This document shows, piece by piece, positions 33,760-44,217 of a DNA stretch of 64,000 bases. The stretch's first letter is position 1. Each line of letters starts with the position of its first letter. The notes beneath the pieces were generated by a model, which was not told where the DNA came from, ran no database searches, and saw nothing but the letters and a program-made list of their open reading frames with translations. Source of the stretch: Nematostella vectensis (lineage: Eukaryota; Cnidaria; Anthozoa; Actiniaria; Edwardsiidae); contig NC_064046.1 in NCBI RefSeq assembly GCF_932526225.1, positions 9,759,719-9,823,718 of the forward strand. Reading direction: 5' to 3'. Made by a program: the position numbers and the translations under genes.

Positions 33760-35900
33760 AAGAAAAATCCAATAAACATACTGCTTTTAAATTTTAAAAA
33801 TTGTTTTCGCGTTTTCTGTTAAAATAATCGAAGATTGTTACGTAATCGACCGGAATTAAACTTGTGCTGTTTTATTACAGCTTTCTGAAAATAATATTAT
33901 TTTGATACAATAGTACCTTGTCGGTAGCAGTTACAATACTTGGAAGCGCGAGAGCTTGCCAGCCGCGGAGGGACAAAAGAAGACTTGTATGTTTAATTCG
34001 GTTCGGGAAAGCATTCAAATCCTCCAAAATTTAACAGAAGAAACAATCTGGTACTAGAATCCTCTGCTCAATGAAGGGAGCAGTGACATTAGAAAATATC
34101 CGATCCTTGTCTCGTTCAAGTTTTCTGGTGGAATGTCCGAATTATAGCCATTTCAATTTCCATAGCAAATGACTTGAGAGATACGTCCATGGACCCTTAA
34201 CATCGTTTATCTTTAGGGTCAAACAGGTTATCTTCATGCGTCGTAGGAAAATGATGCAATGCGAATAAATCAAAAGTTGCTTGTAATTTTTTTATCATGC
34301 ATTTGCATTTGAACGACGTCTCATAGAAGGAACGACCTCAAACCTAGGGCTATTTTGACAGTCACTGAAATCTCAAGATTTATCATTGGTTTATTTTTGT
34401 GACCCCATGGAGATTGCTTGAGAACTTCCACGTACACAGTGAAACACACGTTTGACTCATCGATAAACGCATCCAGCAAAAACATCCATTCGTAAAGTAA
34501 GTCTGCCTAAATACAGATTGTTTTGTCTTTTTTTCCAGGATAGATAGATACCTAGAACTTAAAACTTTCACTGATACATATAAATTGCGACATATCAAAC
34601 AGATAAAAGGGTGTAAGACAGGCGAACGGGACGCTTAAACAATGCCTTTTGCCAAATTTATTTATCAACACGAAAAACTGGACGCTTCATTGATTTTGTC
34701 ATCTCTCTTGCAACGGCAGATGCGCCTAAAACTTCATTTAGTTATTTTGTTTCCATTTCCTCCTAACAGCTACAATTGGACAAACTTACATTTTCATTCT
34801 GAATAGGAAGAAATATCGATTTAATATACGAAAAACACGATAACTTGACTCTTATATACTAGGGTTCCTCGCAGTGGCCGATTGGTACTATCGTGTCACA
34901 CCTTGAATTTCCAAAAAAATATACAATGTTCTTGAAGTTCAGTTTTAGCTTTCATCTTAAAACCCATGAAAATAAAGTTTAACATCGCCTCAGGAGATGA
35001 CCAATGGAATCGACACGTTTTAAAAAAAATCGTGTAAACACCGCCTTTTTCCCAAGAACTAGATAAAAGAAAACTCATTATATATATAAGGATTAAATAC
35101 CGTTCGTTGTAAATGACAATTTTGTTCGAAAGGCTTTTGTTTAGGGTAAAAAAAAATTTTGGGACCATAATAAACAAAAATTAAAATATAAGACCAAAAG
35201 TCATGCATATTTTATTGGCAATCAAATTTGAATTTAAGGCATAGTAAATATGAAATAATACTGTCAAGTGAGACAATGGCCCATGAAAATTGGGTGCAAA
35301 GAACACAAAAAAGAAACTTTATTTATTTTTATTCTTTACAAACAAACTCGGTATTGTTAGTGTAGTTCTTTTCTTCCTCTCCCCTGGAGAGCACCAAATA
35401 AATTCTTGAAGAAGTCTTAATTCTCTAACTCCACTACTTTTTCGGCTGCATGCTCCAATCTTTCAACGATTTCAATATAAGAAAGCTAATGAATCAGTTT
35501 TAGGTAGACCATATGTGATTCAATGATTAAGTATTTGTCCAAAAAGATGTGTTATTAAAATGAAATTGTATTTTTAAATAAATTGTATATTAAGCTTTAA
35601 AGCCCATGGACGTATCTCATTGGCTATGAAACTTGGTTGCTATGCGTGTGTTTCCTAACACTGAAGACGCGGGAAAATGGCTTTTTCGGCATTTTTGATG
35701 CGAAACTTTGAAATATAAAGAAAACAGCGCCAAATATGGGATAGAAATACAAAGGAAGGCAGCAAGCAGGGTGACAGGGTGAATAAAAAAGTTTCGCCAA
35801 AAATGTGTTCGTTTTTACAGAAAAACCATGCTTAATCTTTTTAGACGTATTTTTTCACCAAACGAAAATCAACAATCGTTTGAAATTGCTGGAAAAAAAC
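33760..35900. other. AT-rich gene-free stretch upstream of PAN-F5/8C copy 1
   Basis: No coding domain is seen. It contains a ~100-bp dispersed repeat near 34405-34515 (also at the right end of the window) and a weak pair of inverted matches around GATACGTCCATGG near 34176 and 35608. Confidence 0.5.
34405..34515 (+). repeat. Dispersed repeat, copy 1
   Basis: The blocks TTGAGAACTTCCACGTA, GTTTGACT and TTCGTAAAGTAAGTCTGCCT recur in the same order near 63892-63977. Identity looks moderate (roughly three quarters by eye). Identity of the element is unknown. Confidence 0.7.
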
Positions 35901-35913
35901 TGGTTTTCTCTTT

Positions 35914-35935
35914 CGGTCACGTGATCACGTGACCG
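35914..35935 (+). promoter_or_regulatory. Perfect 22-bp palindrome with two CACGTG E-boxes
   Basis: Two copies of GTCACGTGA overlap to form a 22-bp perfect palindrome (35914-35935), about 100 bp upstream of the PAN-F5/8C start codon at 36036. GTCACGTGAC is the high-affinity site of USF/MITF/TFE-type bHLH-zip factors (established knowledge). A promoter role here is inferred from position only. Confidence 0.55.
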
Positions 35936-36035
35936 CGGGCGTTAATCACGGCCTAGTGCTATTTCGCTGAATTTCAAGATTTATTCTTGATCTATTCCTT
36001 TGATAAATTTTCTTCGTATAGGTTTGGAAGACGGG

Positions 36036-36244
36036 ATGGAGTTGCTATTCCATTTCTTGCTAGTTCTTCTTTTGTCATGGCAACACGCCATTGCACACGA
36101 CTGCAGGAACTACATCTATTTCATGCCAGACTTCTAGCTGCATGCCCACGTCATGCAGACGAAAGTGACAACAGATCATGAGGAATGCCGGGAAAGCTGC
36201 CGCGAAAATGACGCATGTTTCTCCATCAACTTCAAGCAGAAAGA
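36036..36244 (+). pseudogene. PAN-F5/8C copy 1, exon 1: signal peptide and PAN half
   Basis: ATG at 36036 starts a classic signal peptide, MELLFHFLLVLLLSWQHAIA, then HDCRNYIYFMPDF. A TAG at 36135-36137 (codon 34) interrupts the frame, after which the PAN/apple domain continues in frame: TTDHEECRESCRENDACFSI. The exon ends at 36244 before GTAAGT, with two bases left over that fit the phase of exon 2. PAN domains are disulfide-rich binding modules of secreted proteins. The premature stop means this copy encodes only a short peptide unless the stop is a polymorphism or sequencing error. Confidence 0.82.
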
Positions 36245-36367
36245 GTAAGTGATAATAACGAGCTCACTACGAGGGCCTTTAACGATAGTAGGCAAGTAAG
36301 AGAAGAAATGGAATAGATTTGCTTGATGCCATCCATAATCATCCTCTTGTTTCTCTTCTTTCCTCAG

Positions 36368-36540
36368 ATCGCGATGTGAGCTGAACAGCGCTTCACACAT
36401 GACACATCCGGGAAGGCTCAGTCCGGAAGTCAACGCATTCTACGCTTTGGTGAAACCGCCGACCAATTTCAGTAACGAGTACTGTTCGACGGGAAAGAAG
36501 TGTGTCTTGCGAGGGAAAGGAGTGGCGTACAAATGTGAAG
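36368..36540 (+). pseudogene. PAN-F5/8C copy 1, exon 2: end of PAN domain
   Basis: The acceptor is TTTCCTCAG ending at 36367. The exon reads SRCELNSASHMTHPGRLSPE and later EYCSTGKKCVLRGKGVAYKC, closing the PAN domain with a cysteine cluster, and ends at 36540 before GTGAGG. Its phase matches exon 1 (2+1) and exon 3 (1+2). The intron that follows is 6.6 kb and contains an antisense BEL/Pao element. Confidence 0.85.
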
Positions 36541-36912
36541 GTGAGGATAAATCTATTTATAATCTACGTGTATAGTGACATTTGATCCTTCTGCTTCTGC
36601 TTCTGATTGTATCGAGTGTAACAAGGGTCCTAGCATGTGGTAGTGCACTGGGGGCTTTTCCCCTCCCAACCAAGAACACTAAGAACAAATACTTTCGAAA
36701 GGCATTAAATTAGTATATAATAGTAGCGGACGCACTTATCAACGTATTTGAATCCTCCGTATTAGGAGATGATGTCGTCCGTGAAAGCTATTTTTAGAAC
36801 AAGCAGTTATTTTTAGATACGCCTCTGATTGCCTAGCGCCAAAGACGCAGAAAATACCAAACACATACTGCATATAGATTTAAATACATATCACATATAT
36901 GTATGCATAAAT

Positions 36913-37404
36913 CTACGTTTTTGCGTGTTTTATTTGGCTAGTGATGCACAGGTAACCCAATGTAGGGTTCAGCTCCCTGGTACCGCAATCAGAAAAGCAT
37001 AAGGCTGGATGATCTCTTGTGCACGCAAATCGTCGAAAGGCCATCAAGAAGGTGTCCGTACTTCGATCTGTGACCAATTCTAGGTGGACTGCTCTTGTTT
37101 TCATGCAAACAACTATGATTGTTTGTGCCTCTTTTAAGGTCTTCCTGCTTAGTCTTATCTGGATAGGTCCAAACATGTCTATTCCACTGCAGTAGAACTC
37201 AGGACTCTGTACTATGACACGAGACATCGGGATCTGTCCCATCAGTTGATCTGCTGGTCTCTTCCTTAACCTTTTGCATGTAAGACATGTCCTCGTGATA
37301 TGTTTGCAGGTGCTCCGTACTCCGATAATCCAATATGTCTTCCTCGACTCATAGATTAGGCTTTTATAGCCACAGTGTCTTCTTCGCGTGTGAAGACTTC
37401 GCAA
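36913..37404 (-). pseudogene. BEL/Pao integrase zinc-binding domain and core start
   Basis: The frame opens with RRHCGYKSLIYESRKTYWII and CKHITRTCLTCKRLRKRPAD (the HHCC domain, about 37385-37255), then FYCSGIDMFGPIQI with the first catalytic aspartate and VVCMKTRAVHLELVTDRSTD. After CFSDCGT the core is cut off near 36970; the rest of the integrase and the 3' LTR are not found. Confidence 0.85.
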
Positions 37405-37531
37405 GAGGAGTATTACAAGACCATGATTTCGGGGCAGCGCAACCGCATTTCACATATAGCTTGTGGCAGGGTTTTGGCGTCTTCTAAACGACCATGAGCT
37501 TGTAATATTCCATCTTCGTCTTCTTTTACTA

Positions 37532-38425
37532 TTAGTCTTTTGTCCAAATTTGAAAGTCCAATTGCGTCCACTTGTACAACATCTTTTCTGACTTTTGAAG
37601 TTCTTCGACCGACAAAACTTCATCCTTCTTGTTGTTCCTGGGTTTAGCTGATCTTGTGTTCTCTACAAATCTCAGAATATAAGCGAGTGTTCTTCGAACT
37701 TTTCTAGAGGAAGAGCAATTCTTCAAGATGTGGCCGAGAATATGGTTTCGAGAACTTGATCTGATTTGTGAAGAAACTTGTCTTACTCCAGTGGAACTTT
37801 TTTCTGCTATGTCCTGTTTTAATCTCTCCTGTTTTCTGGAAGATTTTACAGGACTTCTTCGTCTAAACTGGTTTCTGTTGGTATATCCTCCATCTCTGTC
37901 ATCAAGAATTCTGGACCTTTGATCCATGTTGAGAGATTATCCGGATCGATTCCTCTTGTAAAGGTATCTGCTGGGTTCTGGTTGGATGGAACATAGCGAA
38001 AATTGCTGACATCTGCCGTTTCTTGGATTTCAGCAACTCTGGCGGAAACGAACGGTTTGAACTTTCTTGAAGGCTTTCTTATCCACGTAAGTACTGTGCG
38101 GGAGTCTACCCACAGGGTCTTCTTCCAATCTTCTATGTTGGCGCATTTCAATGCTTCTTGGCAAGTTGTGAGTGCTCTGACGAGTGATAAGTATCCCATC
38201 AGCTCGAGTCTTGGTATAGACTTTTTCTTCAAGGGGGCAACGAATGCTTTGGCCTTTGGCCATTGGTATACATGAATGCGTTCCGTCTTTCAGCTTCCAT
38301 CGCACGAAGATAACTGAACCGTATGCTTTCTCCCCTCCGTCACTGAAGCCGTGGATTTCAGGTGACCTCATTGCATCATGCGGTTTCAGTTGTCGCTGTA
38401 CTTCGTAGTCAAGAAGATGGTTCAA
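37532..38425 (-). pseudogene. BEL/Pao RNase H-like domain
   Basis: The block EIHGFSDGGEKAYGSVIFVR (about 38360-38300) and then, in another frame, SIPRLELMGYLSLVRAL (38225-38175), LWVDSRTVLTWIRK (38115-38075) and YVPSNQNPADTFTRGI (37995-37950) are the standard RNase H-like motifs of BEL/Pao polyproteins. One frameshift lies near 38235. Confidence 0.85.
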
Positions 38426-38429
38426 AGTA

Positions 38430-39190
38430 GCTAGATTCCTGATCCACTTTAACTGTTGCTCGTCTGGAAGGGGTTCATCTCATGGAAGGCCTATAGCCCA
38501 GAGCTCTTGTAGATCTATTCATAGTTACTGGAAGCACGAGTCCCGTTGGATCCTATAACTGTGCCGTGAATGCCAGGCATTTTCTTTTTGTCAGTTTTGT
38601 CTGTGTTTCTTTGATCTCTTCTTTTTTGAACGTGAGCAAATCGCTGTCTTTGTCCCATTTGTGTCCAAGGAAGGTGCAGTATCGTTCGCAGGACTTGTTC
38701 TTGTCAATGGTCATTAAGTTTGAATATAGCCTTTCTCCAAAATTGAATCGATCTTATTGATCACCTTCTTTGCTTGCTTGGCATCGTCTTCGCATCGTCT
38801 TCGCAGCGCGAGCCAAGGTATTTATGGCGCCTGTTGCGATATCTGGAGCTGGTTTATCACCGAAATTCAGTCGTTTGGCGGTTCTGAAGAGCTGCTTCTC
38901 CATAAGAATCTGTGAAACACACGATCTTCGGGGTGGATGAGTACTTGGTTGAACATCTTTCTGATATCACCGCAGTAGGCAACATTGTCCCATCTCCAGG
39001 TTAGCAAGATGTCAGGGATACTGTTGATATAATTTGGTCCCTTCTCTAATTAGTCGTTTAGGGACTTCCCATTTGGTCGTTCGGCAGACGCGTCAAAAAC
39101 TAGTCTTGTTTTCGTCGTTCGTTCGGGTGTGAACACTGTGGTCGATCTCTTCACTGGGGATCTCTTGAATAAATTTTTGATCCACAAGCT
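38430..39190 (-). pseudogene. BEL/Pao reverse transcriptase, heavily damaged
   Basis: Fragments in several frames read KRLNFGDKPAPDIATGAINT (about 38880-38825), RFNFGERLYSNLMTI (about 38750-38710) and CERYCTFLGHKWDKDSDLLT (about 38690-38635), consistent with BEL RT downstream regions. The active-site YVDD box is not visible and seems to have been lost. Confidence 0.65.
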
Positions 39191-39193
39191 TGT

Positions 39194-39970
39194 TTATTTC
39201 TTCTTCGATGACTTAAAAGCACCCCTTTTTCTGGAAGGTCTTTTCTGAAAATACCATGCGTTTGTACGCAGTTTCGTAGTTGCTCTGAGGGGGTCCATTC
39301 TTACTTGTATTTTCCCATCCACCATTGTTTTTGATTCAGTGATGGTCTTTATAAACTTGTTCTCTTTCAAAACGTCGTCCGTGCAGGCACACAGTTCTGT
39401 CTGTTTTACACCGAGAAGGTCTTGCGAAATAAGATTTTTAATGTCATCAGTGACATTGATGCTTGCGACGTCGATGGATTTTACTCTTGATGGATTGTGT
39501 GAGCTGTCGAGTGGACCGATGACATACCATCCAAGAAGATTCTGTTTTGCCACGGGATCTCCGCTTTGACCTTGCCTTGTTTCTAAAACAACAAAGGCTT
39601 CGGTGAAATCTGTTCCTATGAGGAGATCGATACTTCCTCCCCCCAAATAAAGGTCACTTTGAATGTTGTTCAGATGCCGAAAAGAAGCGATTGTTTTCTG
39701 TGAAAGGGTTATTTTTAGTGTTCTGATTGTCTATGACTGAAAGTTCCGATATTTCTGAGTTTTCGTGCTTTTGCATTCCTCCAGCTAAAGTCATTGTCAG
39801 TTCTGTTTAAACTCTAGTTAAACCTAGATCGGTTCCATTTTTTGTTTGGAAATTAAAGTGGTGTTTGATCTACTGTCTAACATAGTGAGTATTTCGACTG
39901 GATTTCCATTGTTGTCTTCAATAAGTATTTTCTGAATGGGACACATAGCATTTGTACTGCAGTTTTCAGC
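39194..39970 (-). pseudogene. BEL/Pao A17-type aspartic protease region
   Basis: The catalytic box reads LTMLDSRSNTTLISKQ near 39890-39845, where the usual glycine after Asp-Ser is arginine, so the catalytic Asp-Ser-Gly triad is broken. Downstream, GSIDLLIGTDFTEAFVV (39640-39590) and LLGWYVIGPLDSSHNPS (about 39545-39490) are signature blocks of BEL A17 proteins. The open stretch runs 39646-39194. Confidence 0.8.
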
Positions 39971-40009
39971 TGCTGCATGCTGTGACGTTCAGTTCTGTGT
40001 GTCGGCTCC

Positions 40010-40370
40010 ACCCCCTCCAGGTTATAGCTCTAGGAGTTCCTGATGGGTGCACCAAATGGTGAGGTATCTGACCCGCCAAAACGTACATTTGTTTCTCCAT
40101 CTTGGTCACCGGGGGTCCTGATGACTAGACCAGACAACACTTTGTTGTCTGGTCTAGGGGTGGCTCTGTACCACCGCTGCAGGGTCTGAAGTATGGGGGG
40201 GTCTGACCGGATCTGGGCTGTGGTCTGAGCTGGTCCATCCGAAATTTGGATCAAAGTCGTGTGGGTCCCAGGGGGGTCTGTACTATGGGTGGTTCCCATG
40301 CTATGGACTGATCTGGGTAGGTCTGATTTACCGGGGGGTCTGGGTGGGTTCTGTCCACCAGGGGTGGAGA
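40010..40370. repeat. G/T-rich degenerate repeat with strong hairpin inside BEL element
   Basis: Many imperfect GGTCTG/GGGGGTCTG copies form this stretch. At 40125-40157 it carries a perfect inverted repeat with 15-base arms (CTAGACCAGACAACA and its complement) and a 3-base loop. It is out of character with the surrounding element and is probably a later insertion or expansion. Confidence 0.7.
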
Positions 40371-40723
40371 GATTTCTTTGATAAGCGGGGCAAGCTGACA
40401 GTAGATGTCCAGACTAACATCCGAGTTGATATGGTTCATATTCAACATTCATTGCATGATATTCACTTCGCCACTGTGTTTGCTGTTGAAAAGATTCCTT
40501 TCCTCGTGAACGAATTGACGCTTCATTAAAAAGCCACGAAATCAGATTTTTTACATTTTCTGGTTATCTTTCCCTTATCATATCTCTGCCAAAATGAATA
40601 TTGTCTTTGCGGTCTAGTTTAGATAGGATTGAGACATAATGAAAGATGATTCCGCCGTTTCGTTCACCAGACAGCCGTTGTCTTCCATTTCGTTGATGAA
40701 CGTGCGGATGGTTGTGGCGTATC

Positions 40724-41420
40724 TTAATATGAGTTGACATCAGATCTGACATGTTTGTGATCTAAAATAACTGCCAGAAGTTCGTCCATTATTTTACGTT
40801 TATCCGAAAATTCAATATCGAGGATTGCAAAGGCAACGTCCAAAATGAATTGATGGGTAACACTTTGCGGAACCTTTGTATTTGTTCTTCCGCATCTTGA
40901 TTGTATTTGGTCATACAATGCACATCCACGTCGCATATGATCTCCTTCTTCCATCCCACATCGGGGGAGAAATATTTTCCAGTTTCCCGTCCCCTTTACT
41001 TGAAAATTTGGACAACAATTCTGTGACTGCACTTGTCACAACTTTCGCCATTCCCAGGTTTTCAGCGCCTTTTTTTCTTCGAATTTCTTTTAGAACTCAG
41101 TAAAATACTTTGTGCATTCTAAAAAGTTATGTTTCACTTGATTCCTATTTTTTTCGTTGTCTGTCAAGACTTTGTCCTTATTTTCAGGTTCAACAATCTT
41201 TCCTTCAAAAGCCTTCTAGGCTATTGTAGCTTGTTGTAGTTTAATTCCTCTATACTTTTCTTCGATTTCATTATATAAATGTTCTATGTTTGAGAGTTTG
41301 TTTCCTTGTAAAAGATGTTAAATTCTTCAAATAATTCGTTGAGTAATTTCATGGAATTATCCCGTTTAGAAATGAGAAAACTGATATCAACTTTCGGCGG
41401 CATTATTGCTTGAAAGTTCA
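40724..41420 (-). pseudogene. BEL/Pao gag-like N-terminal region
   Basis: A start MPPKVDISFLISKRDNSMKL at about 41403 leads to a stop within 50 codons. A second frame (about 41055-40990) has ENLGMAKVVTSAVTELLSKF. The 41032-40724 frame continues into a region with VTHQFILDVAFAILDIEFSD. The composition resembles the gag segment that precedes the protease in BEL elements, but no strong motif is present. Confidence 0.5.
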
Positions 41421-43118
41421 TATAAATAGATATAGAGATCTAGATATTTGATTTCAAAATTGTTCCATATTTTCCATAAACTTGATAAACTGCTCCTCGT
41501 GTAAATATTCCTTTCGTGTAAAAGTCAAATTAGACTGATCATACCTGCGGTACGGAATTACCGTAATGTCGATTCGATCCCTAGATTTAACTGAATAAAT
41601 CTCTCCACTTGTCCAATTTTGATTTCCATTTGAGGTTTTCCAACTTGATGCCTTGATTTCCCAACTTCATCCCTTGATTTGACTTCGTCGGTTTAGACTT
41701 TTTAAAAGATCTTGACTGTTTCGGATAACCAGCCATATACCACACTGATAATGCCGGAGCAAGTTTTTATTTTGTACTAGTCACTATTTGCTAGTCAACT
41801 GTTGAATAAATAAAGTAACATTGATTATTGGTCATTGCGATTATGTTTTTAAAGTACATGATATGAATCATATAAATTTTACTTACAATCTTAGTATCTT
41901 TTGCTCCGGGTACTCTTGATCAGATTTACTGACTACATAACGTCTTTGAACTAACACGCGGTTATGCTAATTCCATCTTTGAATGCTACTTAACCAATCA
42001 GGTGGCGACTGTGAAATAACATAATGCTCTCATGAATACATTTCTTTTTTTTTTTCCTTTTTCTCTACTATAATATTTATTGTAATTATTGTATGGTACA
42101 ATTGATGAAAATTATTAGAAACTTACACAGCCAGGCATAGGTTTGTTTCGTATTTCAATCCCGCTATCATAAACTCGAAAAATGAGCATACGATGTAAAG
42201 CACGAATTGCGCTTATTTCTTGGTCGGGGTAAAGAGATTTAAGCACGTTTTATTCAAGTTACAGTATTCTCAAGTTTCAAGCAAAATTTGCTAACTCCGA
42301 ATTTGTAATGACCTCCGAATGAACATTGACTCGTGTGAATTAAAAACAAAATTAACAAGAAGAATGATTATTTGTTAGAAGAACGTGAAAAGTAAGACGT
42401 TTTCCCAAATAGATTTGATATAATAAGAACAAATAAAAGGAACATGCTTCGTCTATAGATCCTTTGAGCAAAGTGGGGAAATCCAAAAATAATTACATCG
42501 AACGGCTTCTAACATATCTCTATGTTTACGTTTTCGCCAACATTCACATTTATAAGCAGTAAACATTTATAGTCCGGGTGTCAAACTGTGGAAAAATAGA
42601 AAATCTTATCTTCTGAGAGAAAAAAGTCTTCGTAAATAAAAAACACCGGTAAAAGTTTCTGATCGACTTCTTTCTCAAAATGTAATTTGTGCCGTTAAAA
42701 ATATATTGAACATTGCTGAAAGAGGTGAATGAATACCCTCGATCGCACATATATCCATTTTAATAAGACTATGCAAAATAATAACTTACCTCATTTGGAC
42801 ATCGGTTCAGAAATGCTGACATTAACAGAATTACCCCCAAACTAGCACTGCAACCCCACGAACGGCGGTTTTGGCGCCATGTCGCTGAGCACTTTTTTTA
42901 GCCATATTACCTCTGACCTTGAACTAAACCTTATTTTTGTTAGTTAAAAATTATTTCAAGAATATTACATATTATTAGCATTTCACTTTAAATAATTATT
43001 CAATTTTATAAATATAGTATGGAAAAAAACTTTGCGTTGCATGGACTTCTTTTAAATCCCATATATTTTCAGTCATCGTCAACCCCTATATTCATGCCAA
43101 TGTGCTTGTAATCACCAG

Positions 43119-43432
43119 ATTGTGTGCAAAGAGCTTTGGGTATGCAATCGGGTGCTATAAGTGACTCAGCAATCACTGCATCGAGCTACCACAATGTTGA
43201 CTCTTTTCAACTGCCGCCTTCACATGGCCGCCTTAATCATGGAAGCGTCTGGGCGTCAGCATCTCAGAGCCCTGGAGAGTACATCCAAATCGACCTGGGG
43301 CGTATCACAACAGTCACCAAGGTGGCCACTCAAGGAAACTCGAATTATGACGAATGGATGACGAGCTACAAAATTGGCTACAGCACCGATCTATCCACCT
43401 GGAAACTGTACCGCGAGGGAGGACAAGAAAAG
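43119..43432 (+). pseudogene. PAN-F5/8C copy 1, exon 3: F5/8C domain first part
   Basis: The acceptor is ATCACCAG at 43118. The first two bases complete the split codon from exon 2. The exon reads ALGMQSGAISDSAITASSYH, SHGRLNHGSVWASASQSPGE, YIQIDLGRITTVTKVATQGN and WMTSYKIGYSTDLSTWKLYR. These are the hallmark blocks of an F5/8 type C (discoidin) domain, a carbohydrate- or lipid-binding fold. It ends at 43432 on a complete codon before GTACGA. Confidence 0.88.
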
Positions 43433-43802
43433 GTACGAGTCAGAGATGGATCTAACTTTTTTTTTACTAAATGGGAGCCTGGTCGCTGCAAATTATATAC
43501 AATTTTTTCTGGCCAGGAGCTAACTAGAAAACCTTGTGTTAACTTAGCTCCTGAACACCTTATAAAGAATGTTAACCCCAGTAACCGTATACTGCACTGA
43601 AGGTGTGCAAAATAAAATATACATGTATGTATGTAGGCTTGCGCCATCAGGAGTGTAACTGAGCTTCTGGAAAATTCAAAATTTAAGTAGCACTAACAGG
43701 ATGGAAATCGCAACCATACGCATCTATGTTTCTTGGTAAACTCAACAATCGGTTGTTCTAATATACATATATCGTTTGGCATCTCAAGCCCAGCCAGTCT
43801 TC

Positions 43803-43820
43803 CTCCCCCCCCCCCCCCCC
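43803..43820 (+). repeat. Poly-C tract in intron 3
   Basis: A run of about 18 C lies in the third intron of copy 1. Similar tracts recur near 26428, 27444, 29771, 53642 and 56980. Confidence 0.9.
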
Positions 43821-44010
43821 GTAGGTCCACTACAGCTCTACTCAAGGTGGATCATGTGAAAGTACTTTCGCCATTGTATTTTAAAGGGATATTCCACAGC
43901 ATTATTTATATTTTAATGACCAGTTAGAATCGAGCCCTAGCCTTGCAACCTGAGCAATCAAGGAAGGGTCGGGTGGCTTTGGTTTGGCTGATATTTGCTA
44001 TCTATCGCAG

Positions 44011-44151
44011 GTGTTCCCCGGGAACACAGACGGGACCACTGTTGTCTACGGAGTGTTGCCACAGCCCATTGTTACACGTGGTATCCGGATCTTCGCGGAA
44101 ACGTTCCAGAACCGGCCTGCTTTGAGGATGGAGATCTACGGATGCATGTGA
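44011..44151 (+). pseudogene. PAN-F5/8C copy 1, exon 4: F5/8C end and stop
   Basis: The acceptor is CTATCGCAG at 44010 and the phase is 0. The exon reads VFPGNTDGTTVVYGVLPQPI, VTRGIRIFAETFQNRPALRM and closes with the domain-terminal motif EIYGCM and TGA at 44149-44151. The predicted full protein would be a secreted PAN plus F5/8C protein of roughly 275 residues; the exon 1 stop prevents this. Confidence 0.88.
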
Positions 44152-44217
44152 ACTACTTTCCCCCCTCCCCCCTTCTTTTATGCGCCACTATGGAAATGCT
44201 TGTAAATACTACTTTAA

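Larger units (their letters stand above)
36913..41430 (-). mobile_element. BEL/Pao LTR retrotransposon, antisense in intron 2
   Basis: Reading minus from 41430 to 36913, the order is gag-like N-terminus, A17-type protease, reverse transcriptase, RNase H-like domain and integrase, as in BEL/Pao elements. There are frequent stops and frameshifts. Neither LTR could be recognised. A low-complexity, G/T-rich insertion (40010-40370) splits gag from the protease. Being antisense to the host gene is the orientation usually tolerated in introns. Confidence 0.88.
36541..43118 (+). other. Intron 2 of PAN-F5/8C copy 1, expanded by a retrotransposon
   Basis: GT at 36541 and AG at 43117-43118 bound the intron. 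The matching intron of copy 2 is only about 400 bp (55567-55973), so most of the extra length is accounted for by the inserted BEL/Pao element and its flanks. The segments 36541-36900 and 41430-43118 are AT-rich and show no coding sequence. Confidence 0.75.

Noticed and set aside
34170..35625. DNA transposon with inverted ends around GATACGTCCATGG
   Set aside because: The match is short and gapped (about 25 bp), target duplication is absent, and the interior has no transposase.
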